DNA of 64,000 nt from Jaltomata sinuosa (lineage: Eukaryota > Streptophyta > Magnoliopsida > Solanales > Solanaceae). Positions 1 to 11,959 of this stretch are shown here, piece after piece. The notes beneath the pieces are model-generated. The model searched no databases. It was given only the letters and a program-made list of their open reading frames with translations, and was not told the origin of the DNA. The translations under genes and the position numbers were made by a program. Each line of letters starts with the position of its first letter. The stretch's first letter is position 1. The DNA lies in the NCBI GenBank assembly GCA_003996215.1, contig QJPP01000669.1, positions 1 through 64,000 of the forward strand, read 5' to 3'.

Positions 1-45
1 ACAGTAAAACTAGAAAATGAAAATTTAATAGATAAATTGAGAAAT

Positions 46-2166
46 CTACATATTTCGAATCATTTTCTCTAATTCTTCCGTATTAACATGGGCAGGAATG
101 GGATCATAATTTTCAAAATCAACAACTCCATACGCTGGAGTTGATTCTGTTGAAGGATCTCCAATTGACATTATTTCTTCAAGTGGTTCTTCTTCATCCG
201 GTTCAATTGTCATTCCTTGATTTCTTCGCTCCGCTCTAATCCAATCTCTGAGGCAAACTAATACATTCATGGCATTGCTTCCTAATGAGTGTCGATTGTC
301 TCCGAGCTGCTGCCTTCCTTGACTAAATGCGCTCTCTGATGCAACGGTTGACATTGGAACATTTAACACATCTCTAGCCAATGTTGAAAGTACGGGATAT
401 TGTCTTTGATTGTTCTTCCACCACTCTAGTGTTGGAGTTTGATTTTTATAGTCCTCCACGGGTGATCTCAAATATAAATTAAGCTCATCGCGATTTATGT
501 TTCCTTGCGCTGTAGGCTGTAATCTTGACCAAACAGATAAATTAGTTACACCATAAGCAGGCACACCTTGTGCCTGTCTTTTGGAAGATGATGGTTCGTC
601 CGAAGGATGAGATACAGGAGCATTATGAGTCGGTTTAGCATTATTAACTAAGGTAATATAATGATTAAATAAATTTTCCATGTAAATATTCGCATTAATA
701 GTAGCATCAGATATAATAGGTACTTCATCATTCTTAATTTCTAAATTTTTATAAATCATAGCAACAAATTCACACATATTAACAAATTTCATACATGGAT
801 TTAAAATAGCACCAACTAAGTAAATAGGTGGAATCGGATTTTTTTTTTTTTTGAATTTTTCGATCATTTTAGTGATAGCTTCCGAGTAACCTCTTTTAAG
901 CTTATATTCACTAAGCAATATAGAGAGATCGGCTATATAAGCTAAAATATTAGAAGCAGTAGGATAATAAGCACCGAAAAATTCAACAGTAGCTAAATAA
1001 AATGACTATAAGAAATCAACAACATCTTTAATTTTCTTCCAATCGGCTTCTTGTAACATAAGTTCAGGAAATTCGCTAGCATATTGGTTAAAAGTCGTAG
1101 TAATAGGAACTTTATAAATATAGCAAGTATTTAAAAAATTAAAAGTAGAATTCCACCTAGTGTCTATTTCTTCAGGCATTAATCTTGGTCTAAGATTATT
1201 GTCCTTACATTTTCTTTTAAATTCAGTAAGTCTAAGCTTTCTATTATTTCCTTGAATAAAGCCAACTACATGCCTAATTTTTTCAATCACAATTCACAGG
1301 TTCAAAAAAATCAAGACCATCTTTTACAATTAGATTGTATATATGACAAGCACACCTAACATGAAAAATTTCTACACACGGAGGAATAAGCATAATTTTT
1401 AAATCATCAATAGCAGCGGTGTTGTTAGATGCATTATCAAAAGCCATACATAAAACTTTTTTATTAAGACCATAATAATCTGTAACCACTGAGATAGATT
1501 TAGAAATAAAATCCGCAGTATGCCTACGATCTTCATCATATCGAAATGCCAAAATACGTTTTTGCATGAAAAAATTACTATCTATCCAATGACAAGTAAG
1601 CACGATCAAGATCAGAAGTAAGAGAAACTCTACATGGAAGATTTGTTAATAACCAACGTAAATAAAATGCATATTGTCCATGTAGTCTAAAAATATCTGA
1701 TCGACAAGTACTTCTAGAAATATCGGTAAACATTGGGTTATAAATAGATTGTATGTAATGAACAAAAGCATCAGAAGAAGCAAACGTGAAAGGCAAACAA
1801 CCCAATGCTATCATTTTCGCTAACTCTTCACGGTCTTTCTTTTTATTATACGTCCCAACTAATTTACCGGTATGTGGGTTCATTTTAGTTTGTCTATGTG
1901 TTCCACCAGCTCCACCTTGTTCTAAAAGTTCTTCCCAACCTACATGATCGGTTCTCAAATGTCTCATCAATTGACCCGTCCCTCCGGAATTACCCCCGGT
2001 CTTATGCTGATATTGTTTATGACAAAGATTGCATTCAACAAGAGTTGTTCCTTCTAATTTAGTATAAAATTCCCATGCAACACTAGTTAATTTACGGGGC
2101 TTTCTAGGCCGTGAAGGAAGATTAGGAGTACGAGATTGAGCATTATCAATAACGGGACTAGTGGGT

Positions 2167-2197
<31 letters not shown>

Positions 2198-2456
2198 TAT
2201 TATTATGTACACTTACGTCAACTTCATTTTCTTCTTCAATTCCATAATTTTCTTGTGCCTCAAAATAATTCATATCATGTGCACCCACAGGAATATCTCG
2301 TTCTCCTATCTCACTAGGTGATGGTGGAGGCACACGAGAATAATTATTTCTACCGCTTGTACTACCGCTACCAGAAGTGATTTTTTTCTTACTACCACTA
2401 CTACTTCCGGGACATAAATTTTTAACACTTTTACCAAGTCGTTTTACTTTATCCAT
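46..2456 (-). pseudogene. Broken hAT-family transposase (BED finger to hAT dimerisation domain)
   Basis: Four open segments in shifting frames on the minus strand together read as one hAT (Ac-like) transposase. Segment 1578-2456 begins with MDKVKRLG and has Ser/Gly-rich and acidic stretches (Asp run from a cat repeat near 2180). It also carries a BED-type zinc finger, CNLCHKQY followed by HLRTDH. Segment 1283-1609 holds part of the RNase H-like core with FDNASNN and the Cys/His block ending HIYNLIVKDGL. Segment 1006-1290 is more core. Segment 46-918 ends in the C-terminal dimerisation domain (NVPMSTVASESAFSQG). Frames break near 1600, 1285 and 920-1005, so no intact enzyme can be made. An A-run on the coding strand (840-851) may be a further slippage site. 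The family assignment is from recognised motifs; the breaks are seen directly. Confidence 0.85.
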
Positions 2457-3235
2457 TTTATAAATTAAATTAATAAATATTAAAAACACAAAATTAATAC
2501 AAAAAGATATTCAACAAACAATATACTAATTAAAAGTAAGAGATAGAACGATTATACCAAATTATCGGAGATAAAGAAGTAATTAAGCAACCGTAAATTG
2601 ATGAATTGAACACTTGAACTTTCTCCAACTTGATGTTGTTGATAGCAAAATAATAAAATAATATTTTGATATTGCTAGAAATCAAGAGAGAAAATTGAGA
2701 GAGAATGAGAAATTTGTTATAGTAAAAATGAAAAAAATTAGTAGGTATTTATATATGAAGAATGGATGAATTTTTTAAAATGGGAGAGAAATTGAACGTT
2801 GGCCAAACGGCATTGTAGCCGTTGGCCCAACGTTCAACAATGAGTCATGAGTGAAAATCAGAAAATGTGAAATGTGAATGAATTGACAATTGCAATTTGC
2901 AATTGTAGCCTGAAAAGGCTATTCACGTAGGCGGTAGGCCTGCTGGTGCTGACAGGCGGCCCACGTGCCTTGTCAGCCCAGCAGTTGCATTTGGCCTTAT
3001 TTATGGGCCGGACCGGTCCGAGGCACCGGTGGGCCAGGTCCGATTTCATAACTGGGCCGGTCTACCGGGTTGCCAGGCCTGGACGACCCAGCCCACGATC
3101 CGGTCCATGAAATCGGGAACTGTAGCCGATCTCCCCCGAAAATATCCGGACAATTAATTGGGCCGGTCTGACCGGTCCGGTCCGAACCAGACCGTCCCAG
3201 TTGACAGGGTTGATTTAGACTTGTGTCATCAAGTT
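2457..3235 (-). mobile_element. 5' flank and GC-rich subterminal region of the hAT element
   Basis: This stretch lies upstream of the broken transposase on its own strand. From about 2900 to 3210 the base composition turns GC-rich in an AT-rich setting. Short motifs of the accggtccg and gggccgg type recur in both orientations, as in the subterminal transposase-binding repeats of plant hAT elements. I could not fix the outer terminal inverted repeat or an 8-bp target duplication, and the other end of the element is outside the window. The short open frames here are by-products of the GC-rich repeats. Confidence 0.5.
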
Positions 3236-3849
3236 TTTCGTAAGACGTATATGTGCACAATTTTTATCAAAATGATTTATTTTTTCTTCTGAATATAAAC
3301 TCTTCAATAAAATTGAACTTTTAAATCAGAACAGAAAAGAACAGTTAAAGTATGAAGTGATAACTTCCGATAGACAATAAATTTTATGCAATAATTTTTT
3401 TTTGAAAGTAGCAAAAAAATCACCTGACACGAACGTTCTATAACACAAATAAAAATAAGGAAGCAGACTCCAACTTCTTCCAAATTCCGATGGCTTTTTG
3501 CCTATATGAATCTTATATCTTACCATGAAATAAATCTTAATCGAACGATCTCTTTCAGCCTAAAAGCAATTTTCCCTAAACTTCAGTTAGCACTCATGTA
3601 TGTGCAATAAAAGTCTTGTAGAAATCAAAATTAATAATACTTGTCATATATTAAAGTTGATGAATATCATGGCTGCTAATATGATCCTATGGAGTACTGG
3701 ATTCGTAACAGTAGGTATTATTTTGATTGGGTAGTAGGACTAATATTAATGAGTCATATATATTATTAGGGTTTATACTAAAAATAAGCTAGCGCAGTAT
3801 ATATTAGTATTTATGAATAATAATTAAATAACGATAATTGAAGAAAAAG
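3236..3849. other. Intergenic, no feature recognised
   Basis: AT-rich sequence between the hAT remnant and the repeat block that starts near 3850. No coding, RNA or transposon signature was recognised; the one open frame (3326-3526, minus) has no recognisable family or gene context. Confidence 0.4.
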
Positions 3850-4848
3850 TGTAAAAAGACGATTTTGTCTAAAGAAGAGACTTTTAATGAAGGGCAAAAA
3901 GTTCAAATCACATTATAAGGTCCTTCACACTTTTAATATAGTATAGATATAGATATAGATATATAATTTTATAACAAAAGCACTTTTATGAGATGAGAAT
4001 ATTACCTTAATAAACGAATGTACGAATCTTGTTGTTAGTAGAATCTTGTTGTTGGTAAAAACAATCCGATTTAAATTAAACTAAGCAACTTAAGATAGAC
4101 TAACAATTTGTTTTAAATTAAACTAAGCAACTTTAGCTGACATAGCAATTAATATATAAAAACTATGATCAATAAAAAAGGAATGTCGAGGAATAAAATC
4201 TGAAAACGAAAGTTGAATGTGGATGAACAAAAACCTGAAAATGAAATTGACGAAGAAGCTCAATGAATAAAAATTATGATGAATAAAAGCTGAAATTATA
4301 AGGGCATAGCAATTAATATATAAAAACTATGATCAATAAAAGAGGAATGTCGATGAATAAAAACCTGAAAACGAAAGTTGAATATGGATGAACAAAAACC
4401 TAAAAACGAAATTGACGAAGAAGCTCAATGAATAAAAATTATGATGAATAAAAGCTGAAATTATAAGGATTTTTATAGAGGTGGAAGATTCATAAATTTA
4501 CGTGAAACTTTTGTGGGGTTTGCCGACGTGAAAGTTGGGGCGTTTTTTTTTTTGGGACAAAAACACATAATTTTGGAGAATTTAACCCGTGTTCTAGTAG
4601 AAACCTATTTAGGAGTTGTAGTTTTAGTAGAAATTGTATTTTTAGTAGAAAGTTTTGGAACCGTTATTTTGGGGATTTTTTTTAAATATTTATTAATTGA
4701 ATGAAAAAGTCATATGTATTAATTTGAGGGGAGGAGTGAAAAGACAATTTTGTCTAAAGAAGAGACTTTTAATGAGGAGCAAAAAATTTGAATCACATTA
4801 TAAGGTGCTTCACACTTTTAATATAATATAGATATAGATAGATAACGA
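3850..4848. repeat. Repeat block bounded by two ~110-bp direct repeats
   Basis: The segments at about 3850-3962 and 4736-4848 are near-copies in the same orientation. Both contain tttgtctaaagaagagac near the start and end in a run of tatagatatagata. Between them lie a short duplicated motif around actaagcaactt (4069 and 4112) and the 164-bp tandem duplication listed separately. The layout resembles a small non-autonomous element with terminal direct repeats, but I saw no primer site and no clear target duplication. It could also be two independent copies of one short repeat. Confidence 0.4.
4141..4468. repeat. Tandem duplication, two 164-bp units
   Basis: Unit 1 (4141-4304) and unit 2 (4305-4468) begin catagcaattaatatataa and end tgaaattataagg. 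They differ at only a few positions, so the duplication is fairly recent. There is no open frame across the units. Confidence 0.85.
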
Positions 4849-5622
4849 TGAACTATGAAAATGGAAGTGTTATTTTTCTCTGTTTCATTTATTCTGATTG
4901 TCTTTAATATTTGTATTGTTAGTATGTTTTTTTTTAAAAAAATTTATCATAATTTTTACTCTTGCATATCGAAAATAGTCTCTTTACTCTATAAAGATAA
5001 AGATAATCTGTGTACATGTACCCTCCCCGTGTTGAGATCAAAATAACAAAGCGTTATGTAAAAGCTAATAATTACAAACTTTGAACGATGAATCAGACGA
5101 TATTGAAAATTATATGAAAAGCATAATAATTTAATATGATTTTAACCAATTGGCCTACATATGAGTACGCTATAATACTATGAAGTGAGATAAGAAACTA
5201 TTGAGAGAGAAATCTCTCCTAAATGAAACGCGATCTTTAAACGATTATATTGCAGATGTTATTGATTTTCAAATTATAAAAGTCTAAACTTCTAAAGGGA
5301 TAGTTAACGTTATAGAAGAGTTATTTTCTGTATAAAAGACTTATCGTGTTTTTGTAGTCACTGTATTTTTCTGTATTCTAGGCTTTTTTAAGGAAAAATG
5401 ATAGAGAGCCAAGATGGTGACACTATTAATTCATTGTGTTCATCATATGTCTTCTGATCATCATTTAATGAAAAAATCATATCTTCTACCTCGAAAAGTG
5501 AACAAAAAAATCTTTTTATGTTTGATATCATAGAGAATCTGTATATTGGAACTTTGAATTTTTGAAATATTCAATTTTAATTTTTGAAATATTCAATTAG
5601 ACATTTGCTCAAATATATATGC
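4849..5622. other. Intergenic, no feature recognised
   Basis: AT-rich DNA. The 63-codon frame at 4855-5046 is hydrophobic and low in complexity, with no recognisable domain or gene context. Nothing else was identified. Confidence 0.4.
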
Positions 5623-5880
5623 TACTCCATCTATTTAAATTTATGCGATAAGGTTCATTTTTTGATAGTCAAACCTTTGATATTGACTGTATTCGCATAC
5701 GGACTCTTTAAATATTTGTAGATATAATTTACACATTTGAAAATTATAAAATTAATATGGATCACAATAATTGATAATTCAAAATAATTAAAAAATATTT
5801 AAAAAAAGTCGTGATAAAAAAAAATTCATTTAAATCTCGAAATTCAAAAGGTGTCACACAAGTTTGGACGGAAGGAGTCA
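5623..5880. mobile_element. Stowaway-like MITE
   Basis: The left end reads tactccatctatttaaatt and the right end reads ttggacggaaggagtca. The two are approximate inverted repeats of the ctccctccgt... type bounded by TA, the signature of Tc1/mariner Stowaway MITEs. The interior is AT-rich and non-coding. The match to the family consensus is imperfect, so this is an old copy. Confidence 0.6.
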
Positions 5881-5954
5881 GTAATTAGTATACCCTATTA
5901 TCCGACTTAATGCTTCTTGCTGGTAAATAATTGCAGCAATGAGCATTAGAATGC

Positions 5955-7790
5955 CAAATACTTATAAGCTGTTATAAAATATTAAATTAAGAACAAGTAG
6001 AATATAGTAGAGAGGTAGAGAAGTTTTAATTTCTCTTGAAGAATGTATTGAGGGGTGAATTACAATATAATGAAGAAAAATTTCTTTATTTATAAGGAGA
6101 AACTGATTTGGTTTCAAAGTTAGGGTTTCTAACTTTTCTCCAAAGAAACACAAAAGATAGACATTCACTATAATAATAATACTTTATAACACTCCCCGTG
6201 AATGTCTATTCGATAGATTATGTGCCTCGTTAAAACTTTACTAAAAAAAATTCAGTGAAAAAAATTCTAGTGAAGGAAAAAGAGTACGCATATCTCATAA
6301 TATACATTTTGGCTGGCTCATTAAAAATCTTACAAGAAAAATTCAGTGGGACAAAACCTTGTAAGGGAAAAAGAGTACAACGCGTATTAACTCTCTCTGA
6401 TGAGAACATCAATCCAAAGACTTGAATCTTCGCATCCCAATCTTGTGCATCATCTTCTCAAAAATTGCAGCATGTACAAACTTGATGCATAAATTAGCCA
6501 TATATTATCACTCGAACGAATCTGTTGCACGTTAATATCACCATTCTTTCAGAGATAATAAGCTTTGAGGAAATCATGTGCTTCGTTCTATCTCTCTTTA
6601 TGAATCCTCCATTCAGTTGTGCTATGCATGCTGCATTATATTCTCGGCTTGCTTCATATATAATTATTATCTCAATATGATTTGATGAAGTAGCTACAAT
6701 AGACTGCTTTGTAAATTGTCAAGATATGGCAATACTCCAATATATGAATATATATAATTTAATTGATATCAATAAAATATATCCTATAAATGTCCTGCAT
6801 TTCATAACCAACAAAATCTTAACAATATTTGTTAGGATAAACACATTCATATCAGAACTTGCAATTGATCTTATTTCAATATCTCCACATATGTAAAAGT
6901 GAAAATATACCATGCTCATAGTTATAGCAAGATATATAAATGCAATAACTGTACAAGGTATAGTACTTCAGAATCAATCCAATTCTGCATGTTTCTCATT
7001 CCAATTTCTTTGAGCAGATAATCTATTGCCTTTGAAAACTCTCTAAGAATCTCAATTCAAGTCATCAATTTATGCCTTATAAAAATCATAAACTTGTATA
7101 TGCTTAAAATTTTATGAATCCTTCATGGATTTCATATCCATTTTGTCAAGTGACATATTCTAATTTATAGACTGCAAGTCAAATTAGCTTTATGCTTACC
7201 AAGTTTTTTATTTGATAAATATTTTTACGTCAAGCATGCTTTAATAGACATAGAATTTAGATCCTCATAATCTTTTACAATATTGGGCGTTATATTGTAT
7301 CAAATATATCATCAACGAGTTATCATTTGTATTAATTCGCAATGCGATATAACTTATTGAGATTTCATTACTTTATATTTTTCATAGGTACCTAAACCTC
7401 TAAGGAGGTTTCATGAAGTGTTATGCCGTAGGCTCTTCAAGAGCATATTGCCTTTTACGATTATTCAATCATTTGCTCCTCTCCATTTTCAAGAATTATT
7501 AAGATTTTATTCTTGAGGGACATCCAATAGGAACATTTGAAGCTAAATATAAAACTAATTTGGGTCAGCATCCAATATAAACTCATATAAATATTGCAAG
7601 TTGCACTAGTACTCCATCTGTTGGAACTTTAATGTGTAACCTAGGACAACGGAAAAAGAAAATGTAACCTAGGACGTATGTTTGCTTGGATTACATAAGT
7701 CTTTGTCAATTGCATGCCCCTTGACTTAGTGAGGGAATCAGCAACTTTAATAATAATAATAATAATGTTTCTTTTGACTCGATCTATGAT
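5955..7790. mobile_element. Degenerate retroelement-like non-coding tract
   Basis: Around 6190-6420 there are two tandem-like blocks built on cctcgttaaaac, ttcagtg and ggaaaaagagtac. I associate this phrasing with non-coding parts of plant LTR retrotransposons. The rest, to about 7790, is AT-rich with no long open frame on either strand, plus a short (aat)n run near 7750. No LTR, primer site or polyprotein motif was found, so the assignment is tentative. The tract lies downstream of the divinyl ether synthase gene. Confidence 0.3.
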
Positions 7791-7904
7791 CAACATTTAT
7801 TCATTTGAATTAAAAAGAACAAGTACATACAACAAAAATGAAATAAATACAATAAAAATTAATAAAATTCAACAACTATATATGTGAGAAGATCCAACAT
7901 GATG

Positions 7905-7934
7905 CGCGTGCGCTCTCTCTCTCTCTCTCACACA
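7905..7934. repeat. (CT)n/(CA)n microsatellite
   Basis: A simple ct dinucleotide run passes into caca just downstream of the stop codon of the divinyl ether synthase gene, probably within or just past its 3' untranslated region. Confidence 0.8.
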
Positions 7935-7956
7935 CTTAAATCACATTAAAAATAAA

Positions 7957-9655
7957 TCAACTTGCTTTAGTTAATGTCTTGATCGCAACATTTGGTGCGC
8001 GAAAGAGAGGTGTAATTTCCACGGTGAACGTATCGTATCTCATGAAAAACTCCACCAATATTAGCCTACCCAATAGGTGCACCAAGTCTTTCCCTGCACA
8101 TTGCTTATTTTCTGGTGATGGATTCTCTGTTTCCCTTCCATTAGACCATAGAACATGTTTGAGCATTTTCTCTCCATCACCCATGAACCTATCGGGTACA
8201 AACTCATCGGGGTTTGCGAAAATCTTGGGGTCCCTACTAGCCATGGGCTGATATCCAACTACAAACTGTCCTTTGTTAATCTTGTAAGATGCGTCGTGGC
8301 TTTGGACCATGAAGTCTTTCTTCGCCTTACCGTACTGTAATGGTACTGGTGGGCGAAGTCTTAATGTTTCGTACACTACGGATTTGACCAAACTCATTTT
8401 GTTGATTGCTGATAATGTTACTGCACCACCTTCTTCCTTAATAGCAGTCCTGATTTCGTTAGCAAGTCGAGTGTGTAGACTAGCCCCTGCTTCGCCCACA
8501 AACCTAAGAGATGAGATAAGAAAACATTCATGTAAGAAACATTTGTGACTGCTTCAACGTACGTAATCAATGAACATATTACGTACGTTAAGATTATTGT
8601 ACATTGTGTTACGTTACACAATCCTACAATAGTTATAATTTACTTGTCCTCCACATAACCAAAGTTAGATTTTTTAATTTTTCCAACGTAAAATCAAGCT
8701 TTTATATTTTATTTTATTTCAGGGTGTAACGAATTAATGTAAGTCTAAATTCCGATACTGACCTGATGAGATGAGGGAAGAAAGCGTTCAAACCCGCAAA
8801 CATATTGATCCCCACGAGAAAAAGCATGTTATTTACAGCTTCCTCTCTTTTGATCCCAAGCTTTTCTGCTTCATCCAACATGGACACCGCAGACTTGCTA
8901 AATGCATCAACAAGCTTGTTGTAATCACTTTTTACGAAACCAAATGGTATAAGGAAATTATGGAATAGCAAATCTTCTATGAAGTTTGGAAGTTTCTTCG
9001 CGCTCAAGGACGGAATTAGCTGAGGGAAAAGCCATTTGCGAAGATGTTCCGGTCCTTGAGCGCCAAGAACTGTATCAGACGGATTAGTCTGATCACAAAG
9101 CAAACGAAAAATGAAACCGAACGTCATAGTAGGGAGCAGGGCATTGAAATCCGATTTCCCCTGTTCAGAGACTTGTTTTTCGAGATTATTAAAGAGGTGT
9201 TCAGACAGAGAGTTCCTAAACAAAGGAATGAATAAGTTATGTCGTTTTGCAAACGAAGAAAGAATGTAGCCTTTTAGTGCTGCATGGTTCGGGTCTTTAG
9301 TATCGATAAACGCAACAGGGCGATAACCGCCGTAGTATTCTTTACCAGGCTTAAATGTACCACCAAGAGTGTCAGTTTTGTCAATGAGGGAATTATCAAA
9401 CATGTAAACAAAGCTAGTGGCATCTAAAAATGCCACTAATTTGTAGTCATTAGAGGTGAAAGGACCTGGTGCCATGTTGATTTTGACAACAGTAGATTTG
9501 TATTTTTCAGCTTTGTTATGAAACCAAGCATCTTCACCTTGGTTATAAAAATAATCGTATCGATCTTTAATCGCGCTGATTATAGGGAAACCATAGTCCC
9601 CTGGGATTTCGCGAACCGGAAGATTTAATGATTCTGATGATAAAGAGGAAGACAT
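7957..9655 (-). CDS. DES: Divinyl ether synthase (CYP74D, 9-lipoxygenase branch)
   Basis: Two exons on the minus strand: exon 1 9655-8763 and exon 2 8503-7957, split by a GT-AG intron (8504-8762) inside an Arg codon. Joined, they encode 479 residues, the usual length for this enzyme. Visible P450 features are the CYP74 helix-I segment NMFAGLNAFFPHL (about 285-297), ETLR at 343-346, PPV at 349-351 and the CYP74 haem loop NKQCAGKD with ligand Cys433. CYP74D enzymes convert 9-hydroperoxides of linoleic and linolenic acid to the divinyl ethers colneleic and colnelenic acid, without oxygen or a reductase. The start MSSSLSSE fits known DES proteins and there is no transit peptide, consistent with a location outside plastids. 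An in-frame ATG at 9721 would add 22 residues but lies only about 13 bp from the TATA box, so it is unlikely to be transcribed. The reading frame looks intact. DES and not the related AOS/HPL was chosen on overall likeness. Confidence 0.93.
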
Positions 9656-9733
9656 TTTTTTTTTTTGATCTTTTGAAATTTTGGTGTTTGATGTAGTTTG
9701 GTTTAGTGAGCTGATGAACATGCAGGCTTGATG

Positions 9734-9741
9734 TATTTATA
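9734..9741 (-). promoter_or_regulatory. TATA box of the divinyl ether synthase gene
   Basis: The minus strand reads cctataaata here, 79 bases before the chosen ATG. Transcription starting 25-35 bp downstream would give a leader of about 50 bases and would exclude the upstream in-frame ATG at 9721. Confidence 0.7.
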
Positions 9742-9953
9742 GGAACTAAGAAATAATGTCTTAAGGTTTTAGTCAGACAAAAGGAAATTGTATATTTCTA
9801 TATAAGTACAACAGCAATTTACTGGCGGCTGAAAAATTAAACATTGAATTCAAAAGTTTGATCATTCAGAGAAACCAGAACAAAACCAAACAGTAATTTT
9901 GTACTACTAGCCAGCCACATGGGACTGCATGGGTACAAGTTGCTTTATCGTTG

Positions 9954-10237
9954 TACTCGTCTATTTCAATTTATGTGACATAATTAAGATTTTGAGAGAC
10001 AAACAATTTAACTTTTATTGTGAATTCGGATATGAAATTTTCAAATTTTTTGAAACAAAATTTATATATTTGAAACTATGTAAAAAGAACATGATAGGAA
10101 GATAGAACATGATACTATAAGTCATAATGATTGACAAGTTAAAATATTTAAAAGATATATGAAAAATTAAGATGAAAATAGACTCTTTTGAATCTCAAAA
10201 TTTTAAAGGTGTCATATAAATTAGGACGGATGGAGTA
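9954..10237. mobile_element. Stowaway-like MITE
   Basis: The left end tactcgtctatttcaattta and the right end aattaggacggatggagta are inverted relatives, with terminal TA. The interior is AT-rich and non-coding. It sits about 210 bp upstream of the divinyl ether synthase TATA box, so it could contribute distal promoter sequence. Confidence 0.7.
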
Positions 10238-10799
10238 ATAATTTTTGATTTCTTGAGTCTAGTTAGGACATTTAACATTTCTTATCATGTTATTTCTAAA
10301 ATTAATCTACTAGCTACTTTGATCTTTCTATTCTAATTTATGTGAAGGTGTTTGATTGAATACAAAATTTAAGAAAAAAGACGGAAGAGTTTTGAAACTT
10401 ATAGTTTAAAATAAGCCATAAAAATTTATGTGTCCATAAATACTTTTCATATTCGATTGATCAAATTTTTTGGAAAATATTTTTTTCTCTAGAAAATTAG
10501 TTACTTAAAATTTAGGAAAATGAATTTCCTAGTTGAAGCAGGGAAACAAGTTTTACAAAATGTCATTCTTTGAATGATCAATGTGTGACAATATCAAATT
10601 TGAATGAAATTGACATCAATAATGTAGAAATGGATCTTTATGTCAAAGAATTTGACATCAACACCTTTGATTCTCAAAGACCAAAAGAAGCTTCGAACCG
10701 GATCCAATGATTATGATCCAAGACCTTAATTTTAGTGCTTATCCACAAAGTCGTAGTCAGAATTTTAAATTTATAAATTTTGAATTAATCATCGAATTT
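10238..10799. other. Intergenic, no feature recognised
   Basis: AT-rich sequence without a plausible open frame. A short Stowaway-like motif near 10330 (ctaatttatgtgaaggtg) has no partner end. Confidence 0.4.
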
Positions 10800-11455
10800 G
10801 TAAATATCATAGTTATTGAATTCGCAACTTTATATTTATATTTAATGAATAATCTAATATGAGTACAAGATTTAAACAAAAGTCTGTAGGTTCGTTCGAA
10901 TATTCAACTAGTACAGACTTTGTAGAGTATTGATGGGGTCATTTGGTACACAGAATGAGATATGCATGAATATCTCATGGGTTGAGTTATTCAGTGAGAC
11001 TATTTTATCTCACCTTTAATATGAGATAGTAATCATATTATTTTAATATAAATAATGATATAAAATAATCTTGAGATTAACTAATACCTTACATCAAATA
11101 TAAAATAAAATTAATCTTAAATTTTATCTCGAGATTATTATACTAATCTTATATACAAACGTTTAAATAACCCTATCCTTTCGGTGCATGTATCTCCTTT
11201 GGGGGTAAGTGACGTGTTTGAATGTTTTGTTTGGGAAGTACGAGGAAAATTAAGAGGTGGGGGTACGAGGAAAAAGAAGAGAGTGTGCAGGTGGGTTGGG
11301 GGTGGCGGAGGGGGGAGGGGGTGTTCTTTTTTTTCCTTCCTAATTTGCCTTTTACTTTTATTTTTAAAGATAAAAATTGGAAAAAATTCAAAGATAAGAA
11401 CATTAGTTAACTATTTTTAGACTAATAAAAATATAAGAAAAACTAAATAGCAAGA
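10800..11455. repeat. Duplicated segment B (source-side copy)
   Basis: This roughly 655-bp block recurs at about 18338-18995 with a few per cent difference by eye. It contains a MITE-like part (about 10935-11165, beginning ggggtcatttggtaca) and a G-rich stretch (about 11258-11320). It ends in the AT-rich run aactaaatagcaagaata. Open frames across the G-rich part appear in both copies only because the DNA is duplicated, and they match nothing I know. Confidence 0.85.
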
Positions 11456-11619
11456 ATAAAATAAAACAAAAATACTATAATCCCTAACTTATTTATTAAA
11501 ATTAAAATTAATAAGATATAAATGGTTTTTGTAAAATCAATTAGCTATTTTTTCTTATAATTTTTTAATTAATGAATTGTTAATTAGATCTATCAAATTC
11601 AAATACACTTCTGATGTCA

Positions 11620-11760
11620 TCTTTTAAAATTGTATAGAAAAGTCAAACCTCCAGTACTTCTAATTATTTTTTTCAAATATAAGAAAAGTCAAACCTCCAC
11701 TATACTTCTAATTATTTTTTTTCCAAATATAAGAAAAGTCAAACCTCCAATATCAAATTC
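11620..11760. repeat. Short tandem repeat, aagaaaagtcaaacctcca unit
   Basis: The unit aaaagtcaaacctcca occurs three times at roughly 45-50-bp spacing, separated by near-identical spacers containing acttctaattattttttt. It is non-coding. Confidence 0.7.
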
Positions 11761-11775
11761 AAATACACTTCTAAC

Positions 11776-11925
11776 TACTCCCTCGATCCCATTTTAGATG
11801 GCACCGTTGATTTATCATGGTGTTTAAAAATATATATATTTTTTAATTTTGTGATCTAAGATAATTCTTATATATTTGTGGTTGCAATAAAAAGGAAAAG
11901 GTGTCACATAAAATGAAATGTTTTT
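11776..11925. mobile_element. Partial Stowaway-like MITE
   Basis: The left end tactccctcgatcccatttt fits the Stowaway terminus, followed by the usual AT-rich interior and ggtgtcacataaaatgaaat. The right terminus was not found, so the copy appears truncated. Confidence 0.5.
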
Positions 11926-11959
11926 TTTTTATTTTTACTTTTAGCATTAAGTCTAACTA

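Noticed and set aside
2136..2321. Plus-strand isoleucine-rich frame
   Set aside because: Shadow of the cat/Asp repeat inside the transposase on the other strand.
3001..3210. CpG-rich regulatory island of a host gene
   Set aside because: The repeating accggtccg motifs next to a hAT transposase explain the composition better.
11173..11420. G-rich frames with glycine runs, also seen near 18756
   Set aside because: The same DNA is duplicated, so conservation is not evidence of coding; composition reflects the G-rich stretch.
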